This document shows, in pieces, positions 1-9,499 of a DNA stretch of 64,000 nt. The notes under the pieces are model-generated. The model did not search any database and was not told where the DNA came from. It saw nothing but the letters and a program-made list of their open reading frames with translations. The stretch is from Ascoidea asiatica. Taxonomy: Eukaryota; Ascomycota; Saccharomycetes; Ascoideales; Ascoideaceae. Each line of letters starts with the position of its first letter. Position 1 is the first letter of the stretch. Made by a program: the position numbers and the translations under genes. The stretch covers positions 1,149,638 through 1,213,637 of the forward strand of contig BCKQ01000005.1 of assembly GCA_001600695.1 (NCBI GenBank), read 5' to 3'.

Positions 1-641
1 TGTAATTCTTTTAAAATTTTTTTTGGTAAATAATTTGCCATTAAAAAATTTTGTAAATTTAAATCATTACACCAATTATTTCTAAATTTTCCAAAAATTA
101 TCATAAAAAAAATATAAAGTATATGAATTGATTTTCTTTGTTTTCTTTCTTCTTTTGAAATTATATTTTTTCTTTTTTTCTTAGTTTTATTTGATGAGTT
201 ATCTCCATTTGATTTATGTATATTAATAGTGATTATATCATTTAAATCTTTTGAATCTTTTTCTTTCTTTTCATCTTTCTCTTTTTCGGCTTTTATCAAA
301 TCTATCAAAGTCGAAGAAGATGAAGAAGGATCAACATTGATTTGCGATTCTGGATTGATATTGATGTCTTCAAATTCATCATCGTCATCATCATCGTCGT
401 CGCCACCATCTTCATATTCATCTTCAAAATCGTCATTATTATTTCCATCATCGTCAACAACGTTGAAGTGGTTCACATTCTTTTTAGTTTTCCTGCTACT
501 ATTGTTATCATCATCCTCATCATATTCATCAGATGATTCAAAATCAAAATCATCTTCACTTAATTCAAAACTTTTCAATTTTTCTTCATTTAAATTATTA
601 CCATTAGAAGAAAGATCATTAAAAGTTGTAGTTAATTCCAT
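1..641 (-). CDS. RAD4: Rad4/XPC family nucleotide-excision-repair protein, 5' part
   Basis: The gene is open to the left window edge, so only the first 213 residues are present. The first ~130 residues are acidic and disordered, with Asp/Glu/Ser runs, then a Lys-rich stretch. From about residue 165 comes a conserved block containing IHILYIFF, FRNNWCND and ANYLPKKIL, which resembles the start of the Rad4/XPC transglutaminase-like domain (family pattern H-K-x-H-L-L-C-L-L then Y-R-N-x-x-C). The ATG at 641-639 is chosen because an in-frame stop lies just upstream at 672-674. In the family, Rad4 with Rad23 recognises distorted DNA and starts nucleotide excision repair in the nucleus. The DNA-binding beta-hairpin domains lie outside the window, so RAD34 or another Rad4-like paralogue cannot be excluded. 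Confidence 0.72.
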   Translation of the reverse strand, partial: MELTTTFNDLSSNGNNLNEEKLKSFELSEDDFDFESSDEYDEDDDNNSSRKTKKNVNHFNVVDDDGNNNDDFEDEYEDGGDDDDDDDDEFEDININPESQINVDPSSSSSTLIDLIKAEKEKDEKKEKDSKDLNDIITINIHKSNGDNSSNKTKKKRKNIISKEERKQRKSIHILYIFFMIIFGKFRNNWCNDLNLQNFLMANYLPKKILKEL

Positions 642-2027
642 TGCAAGTAAAATATTAAAGCTAAAATACAATCATAATGAAATATCAATGGTTCTTCTGG
701 TAAAAGTAATTTGGAGACTTACTCGGGTATATAAAGGAAGAGCAAGTAAATAATAGTTAGTTAAAGAAGGTGCTTTTGCTGATCGAGAATATAGTAAATC
801 AAATCAAAAGGCTCTCCAGTTAACTCATCTTCTCTTACCAAAAAAAAGAGCAATACTCACTCATCAAATTTAAGCAGAGACCGAAAACGATTACTAATCG
901 GCCGGATCTCAATTCAGAATCTTTCTGAACATGAATTCCGAGAAATTTTCATAAATGACTTCCGGCTTATTTGTGAGTCTTCGTGGCTGATGAGAAATAT
1001 AAAAAATAAGCTCCTTGCAATTCCATGTACTGGTAAGTCCTTCTGCGTTTTTATGCTTTTGCATCACTGCGCTAGTGCTCTGCTGCCCACGTTTTTGTGC
1101 TGGATCAAACACGTGGGAGAGGGCTCTCCTGTGCTGGCTCTCTTTGCTCTTATCTTTTCTTCTGTCTTGTCTTTTGTCTGTGTACATAGAAGATTAAAGT
1201 AGGGCTCTGCTGCTGGTTGTGCTTTTTTTCATGACATTTCGTGTTGTGCTTCTTCGTAGAACTCGAATCAAAAAGTCGATAAATATTTGATTTCATTCTT
1301 TTATTTTTATTTTTATCTATTTCCAGATTCAATTTTATTTCAATTTCTCTGTTCACTTTTTATTTGCTAAAAAACATTCAAGACATATTCAAGACAAATT
1401 CAAGACATATTCAAAAGCGCAGATTTGGATTTACGAAATAATTAGCCTAAGCTTAGATCAGAAACCTCACTTTTCCTCTTTCCAAACGCTGGATATCTCG
1501 AGTAATTGCAATTTTTCATAAAATATACAGATATAATAATAATAAAAATAAAATAATAATAATATAATTTTATTACATTTTCACCTACCTCCTCTGTCAA
1601 AATTGTCCATTTTTTACATAATTTATATCCAAACAAGTACTATTTCATATTAATTCACATATCTAGCTATATTATCAACCAGCTTATTTACTTTCAACCA
1701 GCTTAATATCTTTAGAATACGTCAGTTTTACTATTTAATTAATATTTTTTCAGTATTTAATTAATATTTTTATTTTAAATAATATCTCCAAAAAAGAATC
1801 ATTGTCATACTTTTTAATCTCCGTAACTTTTTTTCGTTTCATTTATTTACTTCATTTTTAAAAGTTTGTCTTAACTTTTATCCTTTTAAATTGAGATTGT
1901 TAACTTATATTCGCTTATTCTTAAATAAAATCTTTCGATTCAAATTGTATTTAAATCTTATTTATATTCAATCATTTACTTATTTCAATTCCTATTTATT
2001 CTTTCTTAAATTTTTTTTCTTTTCACA
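642..2027. other. Intergenic region between RAD4 and VIP1 (divergent promoters)
   Basis: There is no supported gene in these 1.4 kb. Most of it is AT-rich with T-rich tracts ahead of VIP1. A GC-richer island at about 960-1250 contains a CACGTG at 1110-1115 within an inverted repeat. Several 60-90 codon open frames in the island overlap each other on both strands, lack family resemblance and are treated as chance. Confidence 0.6.
1086..1117. promoter_or_regulatory. Inverted repeat CCCACGT/ACGTGGG containing an E-box
   Basis: Two 7-bp perfect inverted arms, CCCACGT at 1086-1092 and ACGTGGG at 1111-1117, are separated by 18 nt. The right arm completes CACGTG at 1110-1115. CACGTG is the core bound by yeast bHLH proteins such as Cbf1. 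A role in the divergent RAD4/VIP1 promoter is inference. Confidence 0.35.
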
Positions 2028-5000
2028 ATGGACTCGGATAAAAATAAACTTATAAATTCAAGCTCAAAAAGTTCAAAATTACATGATCCAAAAGATATAG
2101 AAACTGCAATATTAGAGCATTTTACTCCAAAAACTTCTGCTTCAGAATCAACGGAATCTCCAACTTCTAGTACAATTCATTTAAATAAATTAACTGATTT
2201 GCCTGATTCTGATTTTAATGAACAAGATCATTTATCTTCAATTTCTCCAATGTCTTTAGTTTCTCCAATATGTTCAATCAGTAACGACGATTTGAATATG
2301 ACAATTCAATCTCCAATTTATTCAAACTTAAGTAAAATCAATAAAAATAATAATCCTAGTAATATTAATATTATCAATCATAATAAAAAAAGTAAAATTG
2401 ATAATGAATTTGATAAACTAAGCAATAAAAATGATAATGAATTCAATATTTCAAATAAAAATAAAAATTTAATCAAAAATGATAACAAAGATGAATTTTC
2501 GAACTCAATTTCTTCTTCATTATCATCAAAAATTATTTCACATTCAATTCCATCTACTTTATCCTCACAGTCTTCCTCATCATCATCATCATCTTCTTCT
2601 AAGTCTTCATCATCTTCTTCAACCACTTTTAAAAACTCTTTAAATTCTTCTAATACAAATCAAAATTTAAATAAGACTAAAATTAAAAATAAAGCTAAAA
2701 TTGGAAAAATTGGGGTTTGTGCAATGGATACAAAAGTTTTGAGTAAACCCTGTCGTCATATTTTAAATAGATTAATTCAAAATAATGATTTTGAAACAAT
2801 TATTTTTGGTGATAAAGTTATTTTAGATGAACCTATTGAAAATTGGCCAACTTGTGATTTTTTAATATCTTTTTTCTCGAATGGTTTTCCACTAAATAAA
2901 GCAATTAATTATCTTAAATTACGTAATCCATTTGTAATCAATGATTTGATTATGCAAAAAGCTTTATGGGATAGAAGATTAGTTTTGAAATTATTAAATA
3001 TTGCAAATGTTCCAACTCCTGAAAGATTAGAAATTTCAAGAGATGGTGGTCCAAGAATTAATATTGATCATGATTTAAAAAAAAAATTACTTTCAAAAGG
3101 TATAAATTTTGATAATGACAATGATAAATATAAAGATAAAGATAATAAAATTAAAATTCCTGATTGGGAAATGGTTGATGATGATACTCTTAGAGTTAAT
3201 AATCAATATTTGAAAAAACCATTTGTTGAAAAGCCTGTTGATGGTGAAGATCATAATATTTACATATATTATGCTAAAAAAAATGGAGGTGGCGGAAGAA
3301 AATTATTTAGAAAAATCGGTAATAAAAGTAGTGAATTTGATCCAAATTTATCAAGTATCAGAACCAATGGTTCTTATATTTATGAAAAATTCATGGATGC
3401 TGATAATTGTGAAGATGTTAAAGCATATACTGTTGGGCAAAATTTCTGTCACGCGGAAACAAGAAAATCTCCTGTAGTTGACGGTATTGTTAGAAGAAAT
3501 CCTCATGGTAAAGAAATTAGATTTATAACAAATTTATCTGATTTTGAAAAAGATATTGCAAGAAAAGTTTCTAAAATTTTTGATCAAACTATTTGTGGAT
3601 TTGATTTATTAAGAGCAAATGGTAAAAGTTATGTAATTGATGTTAATGGATTTTCTTTTGTTAAAGGAAATTATGAATATTATGATAATACTGCTTTAAT
3701 TTTAAGAAATATATTTCTTGAAGCTAAAATCAAAAGGGATTTACAAAGAAATATGTCTGCTTCCAAAAATCTACGCTTACCACCAATGGAAGAAAAACAT
3801 CAAAAATGGGTTTTCAAAGGTTCTGTATCTATTATCAGACATGGTGATAGAACTCCAAAACAAAAGATTAAGTATTCTTTCAGATCTCGTTTATTCATAG
3901 CGCTATTAAAAGGTTATAAAGAAGAAGTTATAATTAGAGCTGTACCAGATTTAAAAATTGTTTTAGCTGCTTTAGAATTAGCTCAGCAACAACAATATGA
4001 AGATCCTATAAAAGTTGAACATTTAGCTGTTACTTTGGCTAAAAAAATTAATTTTCCAGGTACTAAAATTCAATTAAAACCTGTTTTAAGCAAAGAAACA
4101 AATGAAGTTGAAAAAGTTCAATTTATTTTGAAATGGGGTGGAGAACCTACGCATTCTGCAAGATATCAAGCCGCGGATTTAGGTGAAAATTATAGGCAGG
4201 ATATCAAATTATTAAATAGAGAAGCTATAAGTCATGTTAGAGTTTATTCTTCTTCTGAAAGAAGAGTATTAACAAGTGCTCAGATTTGGGCTTCTGCGTT
4301 TTTAGATTCAGATAGTTTACCAGATGATTTCTTAAGAATTAGGAAGGATTTATTAGATGATTCTAATGCTGCAAAAGACTTGATGGACAAAGTTAAAAAA
4401 AAATTAAAACCGTTATTAAGGCAAGGTGTTGAACCACCAAAACAATTTGCATGGCCTTCAAAGATGCCAGAACCATACATTGTAATAAGAAGAGTTGTTG
4501 AATTAATGAATTATCATCATAATATCATGGAATACAATTTTAAATACAAAGATGTCAATGAAATGCAAAAAAATTGGTGTTGTGGTGAAGATCCTTTTTT
4601 ATTCAAGGAAAGATGGGATAAATTATTCAGTGAATTCATGACTTTTGAAAAGCTAGACCCTTCGAAAATTAGTGAATTATACGATACAATGAAATACGAC
4701 GCTCTACATAATCGAAAATTTTTAAGAAATATCTTTTCTCCAGATTTAGATACATTTTCTGGTGATCATGAACTGAAAATCTTAATGAATGATTTAAATT
4801 CTCCAAGTTTAGTCAATGAATATCCTATCAATGTTCTTGCAATGAATAATTTCAAATTACCTAGTGATTCTTCGAAATTTTCAACTCTTCTGACATCTGC
4901 TTCTTCTTCGACTTCAACATTGTCTAAAATTCCTTTAAAAGCACTGCCTCAAACTGGAAATAGTAATATTGAAGCCTCATCTCCTGGAGGAAATTCCATA

Positions 5001-5720
5001 CTTTCCAATAATAGCATTGAAAAGGAATCAGATGAGTATACTTCTGTTGGATCTTTGGGTTGGGTTTTGAGATCTGGAAATAGAAAAACTTCAAGAGATA
5101 TAACATCCTCACCTTTTGATGATCCCAAATTCAGTAAGCTTAGAGAATTGTATAAATTAGCAAAAGTCTTATTTGATTTTGTTTGCCCTCAAGAATATGG
5201 AATTGAAGATAATGAAAAATTAGATATTGGTTTATTAACTTCCTTGCCTCTAGCCAAAAGAATTGTTCAAGATATTACTTCAATGAGTGAAACTGATAAG
5301 TCAGAAATTGTCACCTATTTCACAAAAGAGTCTCATATCTATACTCTATTAAACATTCTTTATGAATCAAAGCTTCCAATGAGAATAGCAAGGAATGCAT
5401 TACCTGAGTTAGATTATCTATCACAGATTGTATTTGAGCTATATGAAAGTGCAGATAATATTTCTGGAGCTAAAAAGCATTCAATAAGATTGTCATTATC
5501 TCCAGGCTGTCATACTCAGGATCCTTTAGATATTCAGTTGGATGACAAACATTATATAAGTAATATTCCAAAAATATCACTCACAAGACATTTAGATATT
5601 GATTTAGTTACCCAAAAATTAAAATCAAGATTCTCCAGAGTCTCATTACCCAAAAAATTTATTCCTGTTAATATCACTAGTCCTTCAGTAGCCACATTAA
5701 CTGATAAGGTTGCCACCTAG
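2028..5720 (+). CDS. VIP1: Inositol hexakisphosphate / diphosphoinositol-pentakisphosphate kinase (PPIP5K, Vip1)
   Basis: The 1230-residue protein makes inositol pyrophosphates (1-InsP7/InsP8), which signal phosphate status and cell morphology in the family. Residues 1-225 are a Ser/Asn-rich disordered tail. The kinase half begins with KIGVCAMDTKVLSKPC and is an ATP-grasp/RimK-like domain to about residue 575, with the metal-binding DVNGFSFVKGN near residue 538. The second half is the histidine-acid-phosphatase-like domain with the diagnostic RHGDRTPK motif near residue 601. A Ser-rich insert lies around residues 915-1020. All three CTG codons I found in the gene (residues 916, 955 and 973) fall in this insert. 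The length is near that of S. cerevisiae Vip1. It converges with UTP21, its neighbour in S. cerevisiae too, though there the pair is divergent. Confidence 0.97.
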   Translation: MDSDKNKLINSSSKSSKLHDPKDIETAILEHFTPKTSASESTESPTSSTIHLNKLTDLPDSDFNEQDHLSSISPMSLVSPICSISNDDLNMTIQSPIYSNLSKINKNNNPSNINIINHNKKSKIDNEFDKLSNKNDNEFNISNKNKNLIKNDNKDEFSNSISSSLSSKIISHSIPSTLSSQSSSSSSSSSSKSSSSSSTTFKNSLNSSNTNQNLNKTKIKNKAKIGKIGVCAMDTKVLSKPCRHILNRLIQNNDFETIIFGDKVILDEPIENWPTCDFLISFFSNGFPLNKAINYLKLRNPFVINDLIMQKALWDRRLVLKLLNIANVPTPERLEISRDGGPRINIDHDLKKKLLSKGINFDNDNDKYKDKDNKIKIPDWEMVDDDTLRVNNQYLKKPFVEKPVDGEDHNIYIYYAKKNGGGGRKLFRKIGNKSSEFDPNLSSIRTNGSYIYEKFMDADNCEDVKAYTVGQNFCHAETRKSPVVDGIVRRNPHGKEIRFITNLSDFEKDIARKVSKIFDQTICGFDLLRANGKSYVIDVNGFSFVKGNYEYYDNTALILRNIFLEAKIKRDLQRNMSASKNLRLPPMEEKHQKWVFKGSVSIIRHGDRTPKQKIKYSFRSRLFIALLKGYKEEVIIRAVPDLKIVLAALELAQQQQYEDPIKVEHLAVTLAKKINFPGTKIQLKPVLSKETNEVEKVQFILKWGGEPTHSARYQAADLGENYRQDIKLLNREAISHVRVYSSSERRVLTSAQIWASAFLDSDSLPDDFLRIRKDLLDDSNAAKDLMDKVKKKLKPLLRQGVEPPKQFAWPSKMPEPYIVIRRVVELMNYHHNIMEYNFKYKDVNEMQKNWCCGEDPFLFKERWDKLFSEFMTFEKLDPSKISELYDTMKYDALHNRKFLRNIFSPDLDTFSGDHELKILMNDLNSPSLVNEYPINVLAMNNFKLPSDSSKFSTLLTSASSSTSTLSKIPLKALPQTGNSNIEASSPGGNSILSNNSIEKESDEYTSVGSLGWVLRSGNRKTSRDITSSPFDDPKFSKLRELYKLAKVLFDFVCPQEYGIEDNEKLDIGLLTSLPLAKRIVQDITSMSETDKSEIVTYFTKESHIYTLLNILYESKLPMRIARNALPELDYLSQIVFELYESADNISGAKKHSIRLSLSPGCHTQDPLDIQLDDKHYISNIPKISLTRHLDIDLVTQKLKSRFSRVSLPKKFIPVNITSPSVATLTDKVAT

Positions 5721-6036
5721 TTGTAAAAAAAATATAAAATACAAATTTGGATAAATCATTTTTTTAATAATATTTAATTTTTTTTATTATATTATACTTT
5801 TTAATTTTTTTTAAAGTTTTTCTCTTTTTTAAATTGACTCTTCTGGGAGTTGATTTTTATATTATAATATTACATTTTTCAATAATACATTTATATACAA
5901 AAAAAACCATAGAGATTTACATATTAATAAATATTCCTTACTACAACTTATTCTATGAACAAAATAGATTTAAAGGTTTTTCTTCAAAGAAATGAATCTA
6001 TAAATTTTACTTGTATTACATTTCTAATATAAATAA
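5721..6036. other. Convergent 3' intergenic spacer VIP1/UTP21
   Basis: An AT-rich spacer of 316 bp between two 3' ends. It holds T-rich and A-rich runs suited to 3'-end processing signals on both strands; no gene is seen. Confidence 0.6.
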
Positions 6037-8964
6037 CTATGAAACTTGAAAAAAATTTATGACGGAGGAAGAAGTCTTTATTAGCTCATCAAGCTTTTTA
6101 GATTTGACTTCATTTATGGAAAATAATCTTTTGAATATTTCTTGCAACTCTAAATCGTCATTTAATTTGGCCCAGATCATATCAGAGTGATTTTTCATTA
6201 ACATATTGATTAAGGCTTCATATAAGTCAAAGTTCATATTTGATTCCAATCCTTGAGCCATGGCAATGGCAAAACGTTTGATTTCTGTTAAAGACTCGTC
6301 AACAGTATCTAAGGATTTAATTTCAAGATCCATTTTTGATGGAGAGTACTTTATTAATAATTTTAAGAAGGGATTGAAATCATGAGTTGGAGATTCTGAG
6401 CATACCCTTAAGGATCTTGTAAATTCAGATTCAAAAGCCAAAGGATCACTGTTATCAAGTAATCTACTTTTCTTTATTTCAGCATCCTCAGAATTATTAC
6501 TCACCGTATTTTCTTTGTCTTTAGCATTTTCCTTCTTATCATCAACATCATACAAAAAAAAAGGGGCCTTTTCAGGTTTTTTAGGGGGTTCTTTAGGTTT
6601 ATTTCTTTTTTTTATAGTATCTATATTCATCAATGTGCCGAACTTTGTTCTTGGGCCCATTGATAAAGTCAATAAATCTTTACTAATTTGCTCGATAGAA
6701 GAATAATTTCCTATTACACTATCATCAATTGTCTCAACATTGTCATCTAATGCAGAACTTATTATACTTAAACCCCCGTCTGATGTATTATTTGGAATAT
6801 CAATTAGCTTGAATTCTTCTTCTGAAGTTGCATGAACTGATATTGGCTTAAACTGTGCTTTGTTATTCCAGAGAGAAATTCCATTTCCATTCGCATGAAT
6901 TGTGGCCAAAAAGTCTCCATTGGGAGAAAATTTTATTCCTGTTATGAGATTGGTAGTTTTAAACCCATCGATACAATTTCCAGTTGGAAGATCCCAGACT
7001 CTTAATGTCGAATCCAAAGAAGCAGAAACAATCCATCTACCATTTGGAGAGAAATCCAAAGAAGTGATTCTATTACTATGACCAACTAATTGACGAATAA
7101 TTCTTTGAGTTTCAAAATCAATCACAATAATTGACAAATCATCTAAGGCTAAAGCAATCAAATCTGAAACAGGATTATAAATAGCTAATGTCACTGGTGA
7201 ATCAAGATTGATTTTGTTTAAATATTTTGATTGAGTGAAATTATAAAAGCCAATGTAACCATCTAAACTTGTAGAGCACATTTTACTATTCATAGAATCT
7301 ATAATTATACCAGTTACAGCATTTTTATGAAGATTGAATTTTTTCCTTAATATTCCACTTTGAAGATTATAAACAGAAATCAAACCATTCGAGGAACCAA
7401 TAAAAGCAAAATTACCACAAGATGAAACTTTAACAGATTTTGCATAACCTTCATCGTTGGTTGATAATTTCCATTTTCCAAGTCTTTTTGATTTAAAAGA
7501 CCAAGTTCTTGCAAACGTTTCATCTTTATGAGCAGTAAGAATATTTTCCCAACTATTTTCTTTGATAGAATTATAATCTAAATCTATAATTTCACCACAT
7601 TTAGGAATACTTGAGGTTTTTTTATTTTTTGAAGCAGATGGAGGCTTTTGAGAAAATTCTTGATTTTGAGCATCTTTTCTTAAAGAAAAAGACCAAAAAG
7701 TTCTATCAGAAGAAGCAGAAAGAATAAAGTGAGTACTATTGTTATTACTATTATTATTTACAAATCGAATAGTTGTTGGAGGAGATGAGTGACCAGCTCT
7801 TGATCTTAAATGTCTTGGAGGAGGAATTATAACATTTTCATTATCATTAGAATTAGGATCAGCATTGTTATTAGATAAAGGAGGATCAAAAATGAATTCC
7901 CTTAGATGATTGTCATTACCATTTGTTACAAATATAGGTTGACCATTCAAAAACTTTACATTTGAAACACCCCCATGAGCTTGTTTATGTATATGAGAAA
8001 GGAAATGAATTTGTTTAAATGAATCTAAATTGAATATAGATAAACTACCATTTTTGAAAGATATTAAAAGATGATTGAAACCATCATTTCTAAAAGATAA
8101 AGAAGTTATAGAATTTCCAGAATTATAAGATTCAATGATTTTTAATACTCTATCTTTTTTAAAATTATAAAAAATTACATTTCCTTTAGATGTACCAATT
8201 GCAATAATGTCTAAAGCAGAAGAATTTTCAACACAAGTAAATTGACCATATGTTTGAGTATCTATAAGATTTTTTTTAGTAAAAATTAATTTTAAAGTTT
8301 TTATATTGTAAATTAATAGAGAATTGTTTGAAGTTATTATGATGATTTTATTTAAGAAAGTTGGAGGATGAATTATTTGAAGTATTGAATCATTATTTTG
8401 AGTGTTAGTTTCTGATTGAATATCAGAAAAATCATTGGATAGAATTGGATTTAAATTGATTTTCGAGTAGAATTTTATTGGCAATTTGGAAACTTCAGTA
8501 TCTAAAGGCTTTTTGAATAAATATATTTGATTATCAATAGAGGAGGAAACTAAATAATCCCCAAATTTTAAAAGAGTGTTTAGGTTTGATTTTGAGTTCA
8601 AGTTTTTTTCAGATTCACAGGTCAAAGTATGCAAAACTCTTCCTCTTTTATAAATTGCAATTTTATTAGAAAATGTTAAATAAATATAATGAAAATTTGC
8701 AAAAAGATTTGTAATTGGAGAAGGAGTTTGATTCTGAGAAACAAATAATAAATTTAAGTTAGAGGCATCATATATTTGAAAAGAACGACCAATGGATGTT
8801 ACTATGTAAAAAGTGGAACCTAAAGAACCAATTGCAAATGGAATTTGATTAGTGACATTTCCTATTGATCTAAATGGGGAAAATATTTTAGATGAAGCAA
8901 CAACAGTTTGAGGTTTTGCTTCGCTCACAACTTTTCTTTTCTTGGCCAAATTTATCTCTGACAT
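6037..8964 (-). CDS. UTP21: U3 snoRNP / SSU processome WD-repeat protein Utp21
   Basis: The 975-residue protein is the yeast homologue of WDR36, a subunit of the UTP-B subcomplex needed for 18S rRNA processing in the nucleolus. The N-terminus has the family's SKIFSPFRSIG entry block at residue ~26, followed by two tandem WD40 beta-propellers. A canonical repeat, VGHSNRITSLDFSPNGRW followed by SASLDSTLRVWD, lies at about residues 625-668. The C-terminal Utp21 domain starts near residue 750 with ISKDLLTLSMGPRTKF and ends helical. The length matches S. cerevisiae Utp21 (939 aa) closely. I found no in-frame CTG codon despite the many leucines. Its 5' end is divergent from VAM6 across a 535-bp promoter carrying GTCACGTG. 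Confidence 0.96.
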   Translation of the reverse strand: MSEINLAKKRKVVSEAKPQTVVASSKIFSPFRSIGNVTNQIPFAIGSLGSTFYIVTSIGRSFQIYDASNLNLLFVSQNQTPSPITNLFANFHYIYLTFSNKIAIYKRGRVLHTLTCESEKNLNSKSNLNTLLKFGDYLVSSSIDNQIYLFKKPLDTEVSKLPIKFYSKINLNPILSNDFSDIQSETNTQNNDSILQIIHPPTFLNKIIIITSNNSLLIYNIKTLKLIFTKKNLIDTQTYGQFTCVENSSALDIIAIGTSKGNVIFYNFKKDRVLKIIESYNSGNSITSLSFRNDGFNHLLISFKNGSLSIFNLDSFKQIHFLSHIHKQAHGGVSNVKFLNGQPIFVTNGNDNHLREFIFDPPLSNNNADPNSNDNENVIIPPPRHLRSRAGHSSPPTTIRFVNNNSNNNSTHFILSASSDRTFWSFSLRKDAQNQEFSQKPPSASKNKKTSSIPKCGEIIDLDYNSIKENSWENILTAHKDETFARTWSFKSKRLGKWKLSTNDEGYAKSVKVSSCGNFAFIGSSNGLISVYNLQSGILRKKFNLHKNAVTGIIIDSMNSKMCSTSLDGYIGFYNFTQSKYLNKINLDSPVTLAIYNPVSDLIALALDDLSIIVIDFETQRIIRQLVGHSNRITSLDFSPNGRWIVSASLDSTLRVWDLPTGNCIDGFKTTNLITGIKFSPNGDFLATIHANGNGISLWNNKAQFKPISVHATSEEEFKLIDIPNNTSDGGLSIISSALDDNVETIDDSVIGNYSSIEQISKDLLTLSMGPRTKFGTLMNIDTIKKRNKPKEPPKKPEKAPFFLYDVDDKKENAKDKENTVSNNSEDAEIKKSRLLDNSDPLAFESEFTRSLRVCSESPTHDFNPFLKLLIKYSPSKMDLEIKSLDTVDESLTEIKRFAIAMAQGLESNMNFDLYEALINMLMKNHSDMIWAKLNDDLELQEIFKRLFSINEVKSKKLDELIKTSSSVINFFQVS

Positions 8965-9499
8965 TATAGAGAAAAATTAGAAGTTCTAATATTTTAAAAT
9001 ATTTATCTTCGGCTAATTCTATAACTGCTAATTCAGATATTTTCTTAATCGATTTCAAACTTCAATGAAAAATAAAATAGATTTTGAATCTTTTCATTTT
9101 TACAGTTTTTCATATTTAAATTTTTAAATTTTTCAGTCGCAAATTTAAAAAAAAAAAAATTAAACTCAGACCGGAATTCAAATAGAAAAAGGAAAGATGA
9201 CCGGACTTTTACCGGAATAATAAAGGTTTAATTGGGTTTTCACGTGACGCTCGCATTCCTTAATAAAGGGAATTTGGCTCTCCGGTGCTGGTGAGGTATT
9301 ATGGTTAGACATTGTAATTAGTATGGGAGAAGTTAAAATCAACAATTAGGACAATTATTTGTTCAACAATACGCTTGCATTTGATTTAAACGATCAATTC
9401 ATGAAAATAATTATATCTAAAGAACTAAGAATTTAAATTAAACAATATATCTGTTCAAGACTTGTATCGCTTTATAATGAGGATAACTTCAATTGCAAA
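8965..9499. other. Divergent promoter region UTP21/VAM6
   Basis: A 535-bp spacer between divergent starts. It contains a GTCACGTG site (minus orientation, 9241-9248) and three ACCGGA repeats within about 45 bp (9170-9215). A poly-A run lies near 9150. No gene is seen. Confidence 0.6.
9241..9248 (-). promoter_or_regulatory. GTCACGTG (Cbf1/CDEI-type) site
   Basis: On the minus strand this reads GTCACGTG, matching the RTCACRTG consensus of yeast Cbf1. It is about 275 bp upstream of the UTP21 start and 255 bp upstream of the VAM6 start, so it could serve either gene. Binding is inferred from the motif only. Confidence 0.45.

Noticed and set aside
229-753. 174-codon Ser/Phe-rich plus-strand frame
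   Set aside because: It is the antisense of the acidic Asp/Glu region of the RAD4 reading frame, whose minus-strand translation has family motifs.
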